Shown piece after piece: positions 36,238-45,329 of a DNA stretch of 64,000 bases. The stretch is from Streptomyces formicae (GTDB lineage Bacteria; Actinomycetota; Actinomycetes; Streptomycetales; Streptomycetaceae), in the NCBI RefSeq assembly GCF_022647665.1, contig NZ_CP071872.1:3286001-3350000 (forward strand). Direction: 5' to 3'. Numbering within the stretch: the first letter of the stretch is position 1; each line of letters starts with the position of its first letter. A program made the translations under genes and the position numbers. The notes under the pieces are model-generated. The model saw nothing but the letters and a program-made list of their open reading frames with translations. It was not told the origin of the DNA and did no database searches.

Positions 36238-39200
36238 TCAGGGGCGGCGGCCCAGGGAGCCGAGCGCGGTCGCCAGCTGGGCGCGCGAACGGACGTCCAG
36301 CTTCTGGTAGATGCGGGTCAGCCGCGCCTCGACCGTCTTCACGCTCAGATAGAGCTTCGCCGCCGCCTCCTGGTTGCTCGCGCCCCGGCCGACGAGTCGC
36401 GCGAGGCGCAGCTCCGCCTCCGTGAGGGAGGAGAGCGCGGCGCCGCCGCGGGCGGCCGGGGCGGGTTCGGGCGCGCCTGCCGGGGCCGGGGTCCGGGTCT
36501 CCGTGGCGAGCTTCAGCCAGGGCGCCGCGCCCGCCCGTTCGAAGACCGCGGCCGCGGTCTGGAGCGCGCTCTGCGCCGCCGACCGGCGTCGGCGGCGGCG
36601 CTCCACGCGGGCGAGCGCCACCAGCGCCCGGCCGCGCTCCAGCGGCAGGCCCGCCGCGCCGAACGCCGCGGCGGTGTCCGTGAGCAGCGCTGCCGCCTCG
36701 TCGGGCTTTCCGCTCGCGGCCAACCAGAGCGCGTACGCCCGGTCGCAGCCGAGCAGCACCGTCGTACGCCCGAGGCGCTCCGCCACCGGGCGGACACCGG
36801 CCAGCAGCGCGGCGGCCTCTTCCGGCGCGTCGTTGGCGAGCAGTGCCTCGGCCAGCTCCTCGTGCCAGCGCAGTACCGAGGGGTCGACCGTCGCCTGGGC
36901 GCGTTCGCCGGACTGGACCCGGCGCAGCGTCTCCAGGGCGTCCGCCACGTCACCCGTGACGAGCTGCACCCGGCCCAGTGCGTACAGGCTGCGGGAGAGG
37001 AAGACGTGGTCGCCCTCCTCCTCGGACGCCTGGGCGCTGCGACGCGCGTAGCTGACGGCGCGCGCGAAACTCCCGCCCGCCGTCTCGGCGAGCGCCAGCG
37101 CGAACCAGCCGGGGCCGGGGGAGAGGCCCGCCTCCAGGGTCAGCGCGAGCGACCGCTCGGCGTGCGACAGCGCAGCGGAGCAGTGGCCCTGCCGGGCCTC
37201 GACCTCCGCGAGGGTACGGAACAGCTCGATGGTGTCCTCCACCGTGCCGCGGCGCTCGACCAGGGGCAGCAGGGCGCCCAACTGGTCGCGGGCGTCGGAG
37301 AGCCGGTCGTCGAAGAGGGCGTGACGGATCGTCAGGATCTGGGCCGTGTTCCGGATCCCCAGCGGTCGCTCGACCAGTTCCAGCGCCCGCGCCTCGGCGA
37401 GCACCCGCTCCGAGCCGGGCGACCCCAGCACCCGTTCCATCCGCGCCTGGACGGTGAGGGCCCGGACCGCCGTCATCCGGTCGCCGACCGACCCGGCGAG
37501 CGCCGCCGACTCGACGGCGGCGGCCCGGGACCGTACCGGATCGCCGTCGGCGAGTACGTACTTCACCGCCAGCCGGAGCTGGACCGCCGCTCGCAGCGCC
37601 GTGTCGCCCTCCGAGTCCTCCATCGCGTGCACATAGATCTCGTCGAGACCCGTGAGCCCCTGCCCGGCCGTGTCCAGCACCGCGAGCCGCGCCCGCACCC
37701 GGTCGGCCGGTGACGCGTCACGGCTCAGCAGGTCCGAGGCGGCGCGCATCGCCAGATCGGCGCGGGCCGCGCGGGCCGCCTCCTCTGCGGCGTCCACGAG
37801 CCGGGCGATCCGTTGCGCGGCGTGGCCGCCGGGCGTGGACTCGGCGGCGAGCAGGGCGAGTTCGGCGGCGAGCGCGCTGTTGCCGCGCCGCCGTGCGGTG
37901 TCGGCGGCCGCGGCGACCTCGGCGGCCAGCTCCTCGTCGGGGACCTCCGTGGCCAGCGCCCGGTGCCGCACCTCCTCCACGGGGTCGTCCACCACCCGCG
38001 CCAGCGCCGCGTGCCCCTCGCTGCGCTCGGTCCAGCAGGCGTCGTGCACCAGCGTCGACGGGAGCAGACCGGCCGTGAACGCGACCGTCCCGTCCTCGGT
38101 GAGCGACACCAGCCCGGCCCGCTCGGCCGCCGCGAGCTCGGCCTCCGCGGTGGGCCGGCCGGCGCGGCGGATCAGCGACGCGGTCGGACGCAGGGCCAGC
38201 GCCGCGAGCAGCAGCGTGCCGCGCACGGCGGGCGGCGCCGCGCCCAGCAGCTGCCGCGCCAGATCCCGGGCACGTCCCGACAGCGACAGCGCCTCCGCGT
38301 GGTGCACCGGCGTCCGGGCATCGGCCAGGGACCGCCCGACCGCGAGCGCGAGCCGCGGATTGCCGCCGCTGGCCTTGTGGATACGGCCGGCCATCCGGGA
38401 CGGAAGCCGGTGGTGGATGAGGAGTTCGGCGATCTCGTCGGCGTGCAGCGGGGGCACGTTCAGCACGTCCGCCTCCGACGGCACCCACAGCGGCTCCGGC
38501 GCGTACGCGGAGTGTCCGCCCGCTTCCGGAGTCTCGACGGCGATCACGCGCAGTCCGGCCGGGGCGAGGTGCAGCGCGAACCGGAGGAGATCGGCGCTGT
38601 CGGCGTCCATCCGCTGCACACCGTCGACGACGAGCAGCACCGGCCCGCGCGCGGCGAGCCTCCGCAGGATGTGGGCGAGCGCCAGCCGCAGCGCGATCGG
38701 CTCCCACCCACCCTCGGGAACCGCCGCCTCACGGCACAGCATCGCGACGGCGTCCCGCTGGGGGCCGGGCAGCCCGGCGAGCATCTCGCCGTACGGGCCG
38801 CTCGCGTCGACCCCCTCGTAGCCGGGCGCGGTGGAGTCTTCGGCGGGCCCTGCCCCGGTGCCGGCGGGCACTCGAGTCGACCCGTCGTGCACCGCGCCGG
38901 CGGCACCGGCGGGTCCGGAACCCACCGGTTCGCCGGAGCCGTCGGCCGCGCTGCCCGCCGCGCTGCCCGCCCCGGCGGGGACGGCGGGCGCGTGGGGCGT
39001 ACCCGGGGCACTGGTCGTGCCGTCCCCGTCGGGCGCGCCGCCCGGTCGGCCGGGATCCGCCGGTGGGCCGAGGGTGTCGGACCGCCCGGCGGTGCCGGCG
39101 TCGGCCTGCCACGGCCAGGAGACGCGGGCGCGGACCGCGGCCACCAGGGCGGCGGCCGTCGCGCCGGGGATGGCGCGGTCGGTGGGGAGGGCGGCCAGCC

Positions 39201-39408
39201 AGAGGACGGTGTCGCCGCGGGACTCCGCGCGGGCGGCGAGGGTCAGGGCGAGTTCGGTCTTGCCGACGCCGGCGGGGCCCGTGAGCAGCGCGCGGCCGCG
39301 GGTGGTCAGGACCCGTTCGAGGCGGGCGAGGACGTCGGCGCGGCCGACCGGCGCCGGGGATTCGCCCGTGCCGTCGGGGCGCAGGGGGCGGTACGCAGCG
39401 GACGTCAC
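36238..39408 (-). CDS. LAL-type LuxR family regulator (large ATP-binding)
   Basis: Large regulator of 1056 aa from a GTG at 39408; an upstream in-frame ATG at 39591 gives less protein-like sequence. Order: AAA ATPase with Walker A GPAGVGKTE (about residue 36), Walker B-like VLLVVDGVQRMD, a long TPR-like helical region, and a C-terminal LuxR HTH (SLTEAELRLARLVGRGASNQEAAAKLYLSVKTVEARL in outline). Between the Walker motifs is a Gly/Pro/Ala-rich insert of about 100 residues, unusual in the ATPase. LAL proteins often activate antibiotic or sugar-use operons. No target is evident here, so it may act at a distance. Confidence 0.9.
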   Translation of the reverse strand: MTSAAYRPLRPDGTGESPAPVGRADVLARLERVLTTRGRALLTGPAGVGKTELALTLAARAESRGDTVLWLAALPTDRAIPGATAAALVAAVRARVSWPWQADAGTAGRSDTLGPPADPGRPGGAPDGDGTTSAPGTPHAPAVPAGAGSAAGSAADGSGEPVGSGPAGAAGAVHDGSTRVPAGTGAGPAEDSTAPGYEGVDASGPYGEMLAGLPGPQRDAVAMLCREAAVPEGGWEPIALRLALAHILRRLAARGPVLLVVDGVQRMDADSADLLRFALHLAPAGLRVIAVETPEAGGHSAYAPEPLWVPSEADVLNVPPLHADEIAELLIHHRLPSRMAGRIHKASGGNPRLALAVGRSLADARTPVHHAEALSLSGRARDLARQLLGAAPPAVRGTLLLAALALRPTASLIRRAGRPTAEAELAAAERAGLVSLTEDGTVAFTAGLLPSTLVHDACWTERSEGHAALARVVDDPVEEVRHRALATEVPDEELAAEVAAAADTARRRGNSALAAELALLAAESTPGGHAAQRIARLVDAAEEAARAARADLAMRAASDLLSRDASPADRVRARLAVLDTAGQGLTGLDEIYVHAMEDSEGDTALRAAVQLRLAVKYVLADGDPVRSRAAAVESAALAGSVGDRMTAVRALTVQARMERVLGSPGSERVLAEARALELVERPLGIRNTAQILTIRHALFDDRLSDARDQLGALLPLVERRGTVEDTIELFRTLAEVEARQGHCSAALSHAERSLALTLEAGLSPGPGWFALALAETAGGSFARAVSYARRSAQASEEEGDHVFLSRSLYALGRVQLVTGDVADALETLRRVQSGERAQATVDPSVLRWHEELAEALLANDAPEEAAALLAGVRPVAERLGRTTVLLGCDRAYALWLAASGKPDEAAALLTDTAAAFGAAGLPLERGRALVALARVERRRRRRSAAQSALQTAAAVFERAGAAPWLKLATETRTPAPAGAPEPAPAARGGAALSSLTEAELRLARLVGRGASNQEAAAKLYLSVKTVEARLTRIYQKLDVRSRAQLATALGSLGRRP

Positions 39409-39600
39409 GTACCCACCACCACCTTCCGGCGTGCGCGGGCCCCCTGCCCGTTCGAGCAGAGAATACGAACCAGTTCGCGCCAGTCCAGGCCCGGTGTCCG
39501 GCATACGGACAGGTCTGGACCGGGACGACGGCGGGGCGCGCCCGCGGCACAAGCCCGCGAACACGCCCCTACCAGCGTGGATTGCCACCATTTGGCCGTC

Positions 39601-41432
39601 TCAGAAAGTGAGACTCCAGGTGTCGATGTAGCCGGTGTCACCCGAGGCCACGTCGCGGACCCGCAGTGTCCACGTACCGTTGGCGACCTCGTCGGACGTG
39701 TCGACCGTGTACGTCGCGAGGACGTTGTCGGCACTGTCGGACCCCGACGAGGCCTTGAGGCCCCGCACGGTGCCGTCGGGGGCGATCAGGTCGATCACCA
39801 GGTCGCCGCGCCAGGTGTGCTTGATGTCCACGTCGACCTTGAGGGCGGCGGGGGCGTTGCCGGTGCGGCCGGTGACGGCGATCGCGGACGAGACAGTCGT
39901 GTTGTCGCCGATCGCGACGTCCGTCCCGTTGGTGAAGGTCGTGCCGCCGGGAGTGGTGCCGGTGGCGGCGTTCACGGTCTTCGTCGCGTCGGCGATGCCG
40001 GCGCCGCAGCCACCCGTGCAGGTGCCCGGCAGCGGACGGGCGTTGGCCTTGATCGCGGACTCGATGTCGGCCGGGGTCAGCGCCGGCTTGGCGGACTCCA
40101 GCAGCGCGGCGAGGCCGGCGATGTGCGGGGCGGCCATCGAGGTGCCCTGGTAGGGCTTGTAGTTCTCGGCCGCCTGGGCCGTCGTGCCCGCGTTCAGCGT
40201 GGAGAGGATGCCGTTCTCGGGGTCGTGACGGTGCCGGGCGTGTCGGTCGCGCGGCGGGTCTCGCCGCCGGGTGCCGCGATATCGACGATGCTGCCGTAGT
40301 TGGAGTAGAAGGAACGGTTCCCCTCGCGGCTGGTCGACGCCACGTTGATGATGTTGGCGCAGTTGGCGGGGGTGAAGCCGGACGCGTTGGCGTTGCTGTT
40401 GCCCGCCGCGACGACGACCGTCGTCCCGCGCGAGACGGCACCGTTGATGGCGTTCTGGTACACGCTCGGGCAGGTGGAGCTGGCGCCGCCGAGGCTGAGG
40501 TTGATGACCTTCGCCGGGGTCGGGTTCGCCGGGGTGCCCGGAACGCTGCCGCCGGACGCCCAGGTGATCGCGTCGGCGATGTCCGAGGACGAGCCGCCGC
40601 ACTTGCCGAGGACCCGCACCGGCTGGATCTTCGCGCCGTACGCGATGCCCGCGACGCCCTTGCTGTTGTGGGTCGTCGCGGCGATGGTCCCCGCCACGTG
40701 CGTGCCGTGCCAGGAGGAGTTGGACGCCTTCGAGCCGGCGCCGCACTCACCGTCGGTGGCGTTCCAGTCGCCCTCGTCCTTGGCGTCGGCGTCACGGCCG
40801 TTGCCGTCGCGCGCGTCCGCGGAGGTGGAGATGAAGTCGTAGCCGGAGACGACGTTGCCGGCCAGGTCCGAGTGGGCGGCGTAGCCCGTGTCGATCACGG
40901 CCACGGTGACTCCGCCGCCGGTGGTCTTGTCCCAGGCGCCGGGGACGTTCATGCCGCCGGTGGCCTCGAAGAGGTCCCACTGCTTGGCGTACTCGGTGTC
41001 GTTCGGGGTGGCCGCCATCGCGTACGCACGGATGTCGGGCTCCACGGAGGCCACCGAGGAGTCGGCGCGGAAGGCGTCCATGACCTCGGCCAGGTCCTGC
41101 TTGGACGCCTCGCCCCCGAGGTCGACGAGGGCGGCGCCGCCCGCGAGCCGGCGCTCGAAGGACAGGCTCTCGCCGGTCTCGCCGCCCTTGGCCGTGGCGT
41201 CGTTCTCGGCCGCGGTGTTCGAACTCGCCTCGGCCGACTTGGACTTGTAGGTGACGATGACCTTCTCGACCGGCGAGGCCGGCAGGGCGGTCATCGACTG
41301 CGAAGCCGGAGCGGGCTTCGGCGAGGGGCCCGCCGGGGCGGCGGCGAGCGCCACGGCGGAGGTGGCGGCGACACCAAGGATGGTGGCGGTCGCGGCCACG
41401 ACGGATATGAGTCTCCGTCCGGAACCGTTCAA
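39601..41432 (-). pseudogene. Secreted subtilase (S8) with P-domain, one-base frameshift
   Basis: Secreted serine protease: signal peptide, inhibitor I9 propeptide (KVIVTYKSKSAEAS to SVEPDIRAYAM), catalytic domain, and a C-terminal proprotein convertase P-domain (GNAPAALKVDVDIKHTWRGD in outline). Asp181 is in VAVIDTGYAAHSD and His242 in HGTHVAGT. The catalytic Ser (GTSMAAPHIAG) lies in another frame beyond a break in a G/C-run at 40219-40222. One extra base restores PGTVTTPENGILSTLNAG and about 610 aa. All catalytic parts are otherwise intact, so a sequencing error is likely. The start is probably TTG at 41432 (AAGGGA upstream). Confidence 0.87.
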
Positions 41433-41795
41433 GGTGTTCCCTTTCACAACGCAGCGGAGCGCGGGCGGGCGGCGCGGGAACCGCGGTCCGCTGTGGGGGT
41501 GCGGTCCGTGGTTCCCCGGGTTGGGTACGCCCATGCGCCGCCGCCGGCGCGACGGCCCCCGGTCAAGAGCCGCCGCCGGACGAAACATGGTGTTAACATG
41601 CACCTGACAAGGGAATGTCGGAACCGTGAGTCGCCGGTGCGGCAGACAGTAGGGAACCGCGAGGTGAACCCGATACGGGGAAAACCCTTGTCGCCCCGAG
41701 AGGCTCCCTGCCGGCCCCTGTCGCGCTTCGGGGCGGTGGGAAAGGGAAGTGGGAAAATGTAAGGAGCTGTTGGCTCCACTTTCCTGGAGGCCGCG
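41433..41795. promoter_or_regulatory. Divergent region between subtilase and DoxX genes
   Basis: A 363-base gap with no recognised gene. It contains the palindrome TGTTAACA (41591-41598) about 160 bases before the protease start, in an AT-richer patch that is the likeliest promoter zone for the protease. AT-richer sequence at 41745-41780 probably holds the DoxX promoter. Confidence 0.4.
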
Positions 41796-42215
41796 ATGGA
41801 TGTCCTGGTACTGATCGGACGGATCCTGTTCGTGCTGGTGTTCCTGCCCTCGGGTGTCCAGCACCTCGTCCAGAGCAAGGCGATGGGAGGGTACGCGGCC
41901 TCGAAGGGCATCCCCGCCCCCGTCGCGGCGACCGTCCTGAGCGGCCTGGTGCTCATCGCCGGCGGGCTGAGCGTGCTGCTCGGCATCTGGGCCGACCTCG
42001 GTGCGCTGCTGCTCGCCGTCTTCCTCTTCCCGACCGCCGTGCTGATGCACAACTTCTGGAAGGAGAGCGACCCCCAGGCCCGCCAGACGGAGACGATCAT
42101 GTTCCTGAAGGACGTGGGGCTCGGTGGCGCGGCCCTGATGCTGCTCGCGTTCTTCTCGTACGTCGGCCATGAGCTCGGCCTGACGCTCACCGGTCCGCTC
42201 TTCCACATCGGCTGA
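41796..42215 (+). CDS. DoxX family membrane protein
   Basis: Four-helix membrane protein of 139 aa in the DoxX/SURF4-like family. It begins LVLIGRILFVLVFLPSGVQHL and continues through GLVLIAGGLSVLLGIWADLG, then ALLLAVFLFPTAVLMHNFW and ALMLLAFFSYVGHELGL. In actinobacteria DoxX proteins have been connected with oxidative-stress membrane complexes; the biochemical activity is unclear. The ATG at 41796 has GGAGG upstream. It stands alone between a protease and a secreted protein. Confidence 0.9.
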   Translation: MDVLVLIGRILFVLVFLPSGVQHLVQSKAMGGYAASKGIPAPVAATVLSGLVLIAGGLSVLLGIWADLGALLLAVFLFPTAVLMHNFWKESDPQARQTETIMFLKDVGLGGAALMLLAFFSYVGHELGLTLTGPLFHIG

Positions 42216-42264
42216 CGCGCCTCGGTCCAGCAGACGCGCCCGCACCCGTACCCCGCAGGGAGCG

Positions 42265-42912
42265 TCAGGCGAGCTTCCCGACCGCCGTACGCGCCGTCTT
42301 GCGGAACCCCTTGACCGGAGCGTCCTCGAAACCGCCCAGAGCGCCCCAGGTCACGACGGTGACGGTACGCCCGTCGCGGCCCACGGCGAACAGGTGGATG
42401 TTGCTGCTCCCGGCGCTGTGCGCGACGTGCACCCCGTACACCTGCGCGCCGTCGCCGACCGTCACCCGCCCGTAGTCCCTGCCCTCGGCCGTGATGTCCG
42501 GATTCTGCTGCTCGGTCCGCTCCGCGCAGTCGCGCACCGCCCGTGCCCACAGCGCCGCGAGCGAGCGTGCCCGGGCCGGGTCGCGCTCCACGACCGTGGT
42601 CTGGGTGGCCGCCGCGTCGAGATCCGTACGGAAGACCCGGTGGCTCGCGATGGACGCCGGGAGCGCCTCCCCGACGCAGAAAGGCAGCGGGTCGGGCACC
42701 CCCGCCGTGACAGGCTCCGCGATCCATGGGGACGAGAGATACGGCGGCAGGTCCCCCGGCTCCAGGAACGCGGGGCGTGCCTGCGCGGCCGCCTGCCCTG
42801 CGGGCGCGGATTGCGCGGGTACGGGATGTGCGGGCGCGGCCGATGCGGCGGGCGCCGCCGTCGCGGCGATCAGTGCGGACGCGACGGCCAGTGCTGCTGC
42901 GGCGGAGTGCAT
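42265..42912 (-). CDS. Secreted protein of unknown function
   Basis: A 215-aa exported protein. The signal peptide (1-26, ending AAPAASAAPA) is followed by an Ala/Pro/Gln-rich linker and a folded domain from about residue 48 (PPYLSSPWIAEPV to the C-terminus). The domain contains two Cys (FCVGEALP and RDCAERTEQ) that may form a disulphide. The second half (VYGVHVAHSAGSSNIHLFAVGRDG) suggests a beta-sheet domain, as in sensor-like lipoprotein families, but I recognise no family firmly. The ATG at 42912 has GGAG nine bases upstream; upstream in-frame sequence is not coding-like. Confidence 0.75.
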   Translation of the reverse strand: MHSAAAALAVASALIAATAAPAASAAPAHPVPAQSAPAGQAAAQARPAFLEPGDLPPYLSSPWIAEPVTAGVPDPLPFCVGEALPASIASHRVFRTDLDAAATQTTVVERDPARARSLAALWARAVRDCAERTEQQNPDITAEGRDYGRVTVGDGAQVYGVHVAHSAGSSNIHLFAVGRDGRTVTVVTWGALGGFEDAPVKGFRKTARTAVGKLA

Positions 42913-43033
42913 GCGGGTCTCCGTTCCGTGAGGTTGAGGCAACTGTGCCCGGAACCGGGCCTCGTGCCCGGTATCAGTACCGACGCGCCACACGTCCGGC
43001 TGGTTGTACTTCAGCAGCCGCCACCGGCCGGAT

Positions 43034-43534
43034 TCAGCCCTGGGGGTGGTGTGCAGTCCGCAGCCGCGGCGCCCGGCCCGCCGCCGGCACCGCCGCACCC
43101 TCCCGGCGCAGCTCCCCGGCCAGCTCGCCCGCCCACCGGGTCAGCCCGTCGACGTCGATGCCGTACGGCCGCTCCGCCGCGTACGGCGCGACCGACTCCG
43201 AGCCGCGCGCAAGCAGCGCCGCACCGCCCGTCGCGTTGCCCCGAGCGGCGTGCGTGAGCCCCACCGCGAGCTGCGCGAGCCCCCGCCACAGCCCCCGTTC
43301 CTCGTCCGGACCGGACTTCCAGGCGTCCTCCAGCACCTCGTGCGCATGGAACGGCATGCCCGAGTCGAGCAGCCGCTGCGCCTCCACCAGCGTCTCGTCG
43401 GGCGTACGCACCACACCCTCGGGCTGCCGGGCCACACCCTCCTCCCCGTACGGAAGGGGGCGCCCGAGCCCGTCACGGGGGCGCGCGCTGCGCGCCCGGC
43501 CCTCGGCGTCACGGTCCCTCGGCGTGCTGTTCAC
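43034..43534 (-). CDS. DUF309 family protein
   Basis: A 166-aa protein whose central part (TLVEAQRLLDSGMPFHAHEVLEDAWKSGPDEERGLWRG) matches the DUF309 helical domain, with the characteristic HAHEVLEDAW and GLAQLAVGLTHAARGN. Its function is unknown. The N-terminal 40 residues are basic and low-complexity. The GTG at 43534 is the preferred start, since the frame upstream runs across the second tRNA-Pro promoter. Confidence 0.85.
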   Translation of the reverse strand: MNSTPRDRDAEGRARSARPRDGLGRPLPYGEEGVARQPEGVVRTPDETLVEAQRLLDSGMPFHAHEVLEDAWKSGPDEERGLWRGLAQLAVGLTHAARGNATGGAALLARGSESVAPYAAERPYGIDVDGLTRWAGELAGELRREGAAVPAAGRAPRLRTAHHPQG

Positions 43535-43681
43535 GCCCCGATTGTCGCCGACCAACACGACGTTGTCAGACCGGCGTCCGCCACCCGAGCCGCCCGGCCG
43601 CGCCGTCGCCCCCGGCCCCCACCTGCGGCATCCCCCGTGCGCCGCACGCGCCGAGCGGTCCCGCGCGCCCGGCGCGGCCAC

Positions 43682-43714
43682 GGAGTGCGGTAATGTTCTC
43701 CTGCGCGCTCGGCC
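43682..43714 (+). promoter_or_regulatory. Putative tRNA-Pro promoter, copy 2
   Basis: Matches 35324-35356 at most positions. The -10-like TAATGT (43691-43696) lies 46 bases before the tRNA, as in copy 1. Confidence 0.6.
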
Positions 43715-43741
43715 GGGGCATCGCCCCGACGGTCCGCGCAT

Positions 43742-43815
<74 letters not shown>

Positions 43816-43834
43816 CTCGAAAGAGTCGCGAATC

Positions 43835-43868
43835 AGGGGCCGTTTCGGAGCAATCCGAAACGGCCCCT
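43835..43868 (+). terminator. Terminator of tRNA-Pro copy 2
   Basis: Perfect 15-base stem AGGGGCCGTTTCGGA / TCCGAAACGGCCCCT with a GCAA tetraloop, 19 bases after the tRNA. Confidence 0.92.
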
Positions 43869-43921
43869 CGATCATTCTCGGGCGGCCCGTCGACCGGCGC
43901 GCCGGATCAGTTCCGGCCGGA

Positions 43922-44806
43922 TCAATTCGGGCCGGACCAGTAGGCGTCCGCCCACTGCTCTGCGTCAGGGCTGAACTCGACCTCGATCGTGTCGGCCGCG
44001 TCGGGCGGCAGCGAGAAGGCGTACTTGCCGACGGCTTCCTTGCCGGGCAGGACGTAGCCGGTGATGACCTTCTGGCGTCCGCTTCCGTCGATCACCAGCT
44101 CCGTGGAAGCCCCGTTGGCGTCGTTGACGTTCGGCAGGCCCGTCTCGACCGACAGCCGCTCGGTGCTGGTGTTGACGACGGTGACCGTCACCTCGACGGC
44201 CTTGTTCCCCTTCGCATGGCCGAGTACGAAGTCGTCCGGGACGAAGGGCTGCGGCTTGGCCACCGTGACCTTCAGACCGTTCTTGAACGTGTATGCCTCA
44301 CCGAAAGGCAGGTGTCTGGCCTTCTCCTCCGCCTTCTCCCTCTCCGCCTCCGCGGCCGCCGACGCCTCCACCGCGTCGGCCTCAGCGCGAGCGTCGTCGG
44401 CAACCTTCTTCACGGTCAGCACCGCGAACACCCCACCGCCGACCGCGATCAGCAGACCCGCCACGCCCAGCACCACACCGGTCAGCGCCATCGACCTGTT
44501 GGTCGCCAGCCCCTTGCGCGCGTGGCTCAGTCCGACGAGACCGAAGACCACGGCCAGCAGGGCGGGCAGCCAGGACATCCAGAACAGGACGATGACCAGA
44601 CCGAGGGCCACGCCGACGATGCCGAGCACCAGGGCCGTGACGCCCATGCCATTGCGGGGCTGCGGCCCCGGCATCGGGTGCGACGGCCAGTGCGGAGGGG
44701 CCGGCTCCGACGGCCGGGGGCTCCACGGATCCTGGGCGGCCGGCCCCTGGGCGGCCGACTCCTGGTCCGCAGGATTCTGGTCGCCGGGCGGAGCGGGCAT
44801 GGTCAT
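43922..44806 (-). CDS. DUF4190/DUF4352-type membrane protein
   Basis: A 294-aa protein. A Pro/Gln/Ala-rich cytoplasmic N-terminus (about 1-50) precedes a DUF4190-type pair of membrane helices (GMGVTALVLGIVGVALGLVI and ALLAVVFGLVGLSHARKGLA) and a third helix near 105-130. An Ala/Glu-rich coiled-coil stretch (EADAVEASAAAEAEREKAEE) follows. The outer C-terminal domain resembles DUF4352 (VEVTVTVVNTSTERLSVE), an Ig-like fold typical of surface lipoproteins. The function is unknown. A start at the third codon (MPAPPGDQ) is equally possible. Confidence 0.8.
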   Translation of the reverse strand: MTMPAPPGDQNPADQESAAQGPAAQDPWSPRPSEPAPPHWPSHPMPGPQPRNGMGVTALVLGIVGVALGLVIVLFWMSWLPALLAVVFGLVGLSHARKGLATNRSMALTGVVLGVAGLLIAVGGGVFAVLTVKKVADDARAEADAVEASAAAEAEREKAEEKARHLPFGEAYTFKNGLKVTVAKPQPFVPDDFVLGHAKGNKAVEVTVTVVNTSTERLSVETGLPNVNDANGASTELVIDGSGRQKVITGYVLPGKEAVGKYAFSLPPDAADTIEVEFSPDAEQWADAYWSGPN

Positions 44807-45329
44807 GTGAAGTCCTTCAAACAGGTCGAATCTGCCGGTTCGATGACACTACCAGCGGCTTTTACCATTTCCTTACCCCTTATCGCGATGTGTTCGGGGT
44901 GCGCGGGGACCGCCTCAAGGCCGGGCCTGGGCCAAGGCCGTCGCGGTGAGGTCCTGCGGTGGAGCCGGCGTTGGATCGCACGGCCGCTGCCCCTCATGGG
45001 AACTGGCCACCGGCTAAGGGCCGTTGGTGGTGTTGCCGCCGTCGTCCCGGCGGGGGAGGCGCGCTGGGGGCCTTGCTGCAAGGCACCGGTCATGGCGCAG
45101 AATCGTCGGCCGATGCCACAGCCTGCGGAAATGGGGGCACGACGTCCGTGTGCTGCTGTCGACGTATGTGGTGTCGACGTATGGGGGAAGCGCGCCGCCC
45201 GACTCGTGAGAGGGAAGGCCAAGCAGGGATGAGGACGTGCTCGACAAGAGGTTCGACAGAGTTGGAGGCGCCGGTGATTCGATCGGCCACCGCAGGGCAA
45301 CGGAACACGACTGCCTCGGAGGTATCGCA
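44807..45329. promoter_or_regulatory. 523-base upstream region of rph
   Basis: No gene seen. The AT-richer patch at 44815-44885 is the promoter of the preceding minus-strand gene. The inverted repeat at 45067-45087 is listed separately. A 12-base direct repeat TGTCGACGTATG occurs twice at about 45157-45184. The rph leader ends with CGGAGGT at 45317-45323. Confidence 0.5.
45067..45087. promoter_or_regulatory. Candidate rifamycin-associated element (RAE) upstream of rph
   Basis: GGGGCCTTGCTGCAAGGCACC in part: the perfect arms GCCTTGC and GCAAGGC flank a central T, with two more pairs outside one mismatch. A short inverted repeat of this kind (the RAE) is known upstream of rifampin-inactivation genes in actinomycetes. 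The 243-base distance to the rph start leaves room for the promoter and a long leader. Agreement with the published consensus was not checked. Confidence 0.65.

Noticed and set aside
37813..40299. Long plus-strand open frame opposite the LAL and protease genes
   Set aside because: Antisense shadow; it spans two unrelated genes and an intergenic gap without any motif.
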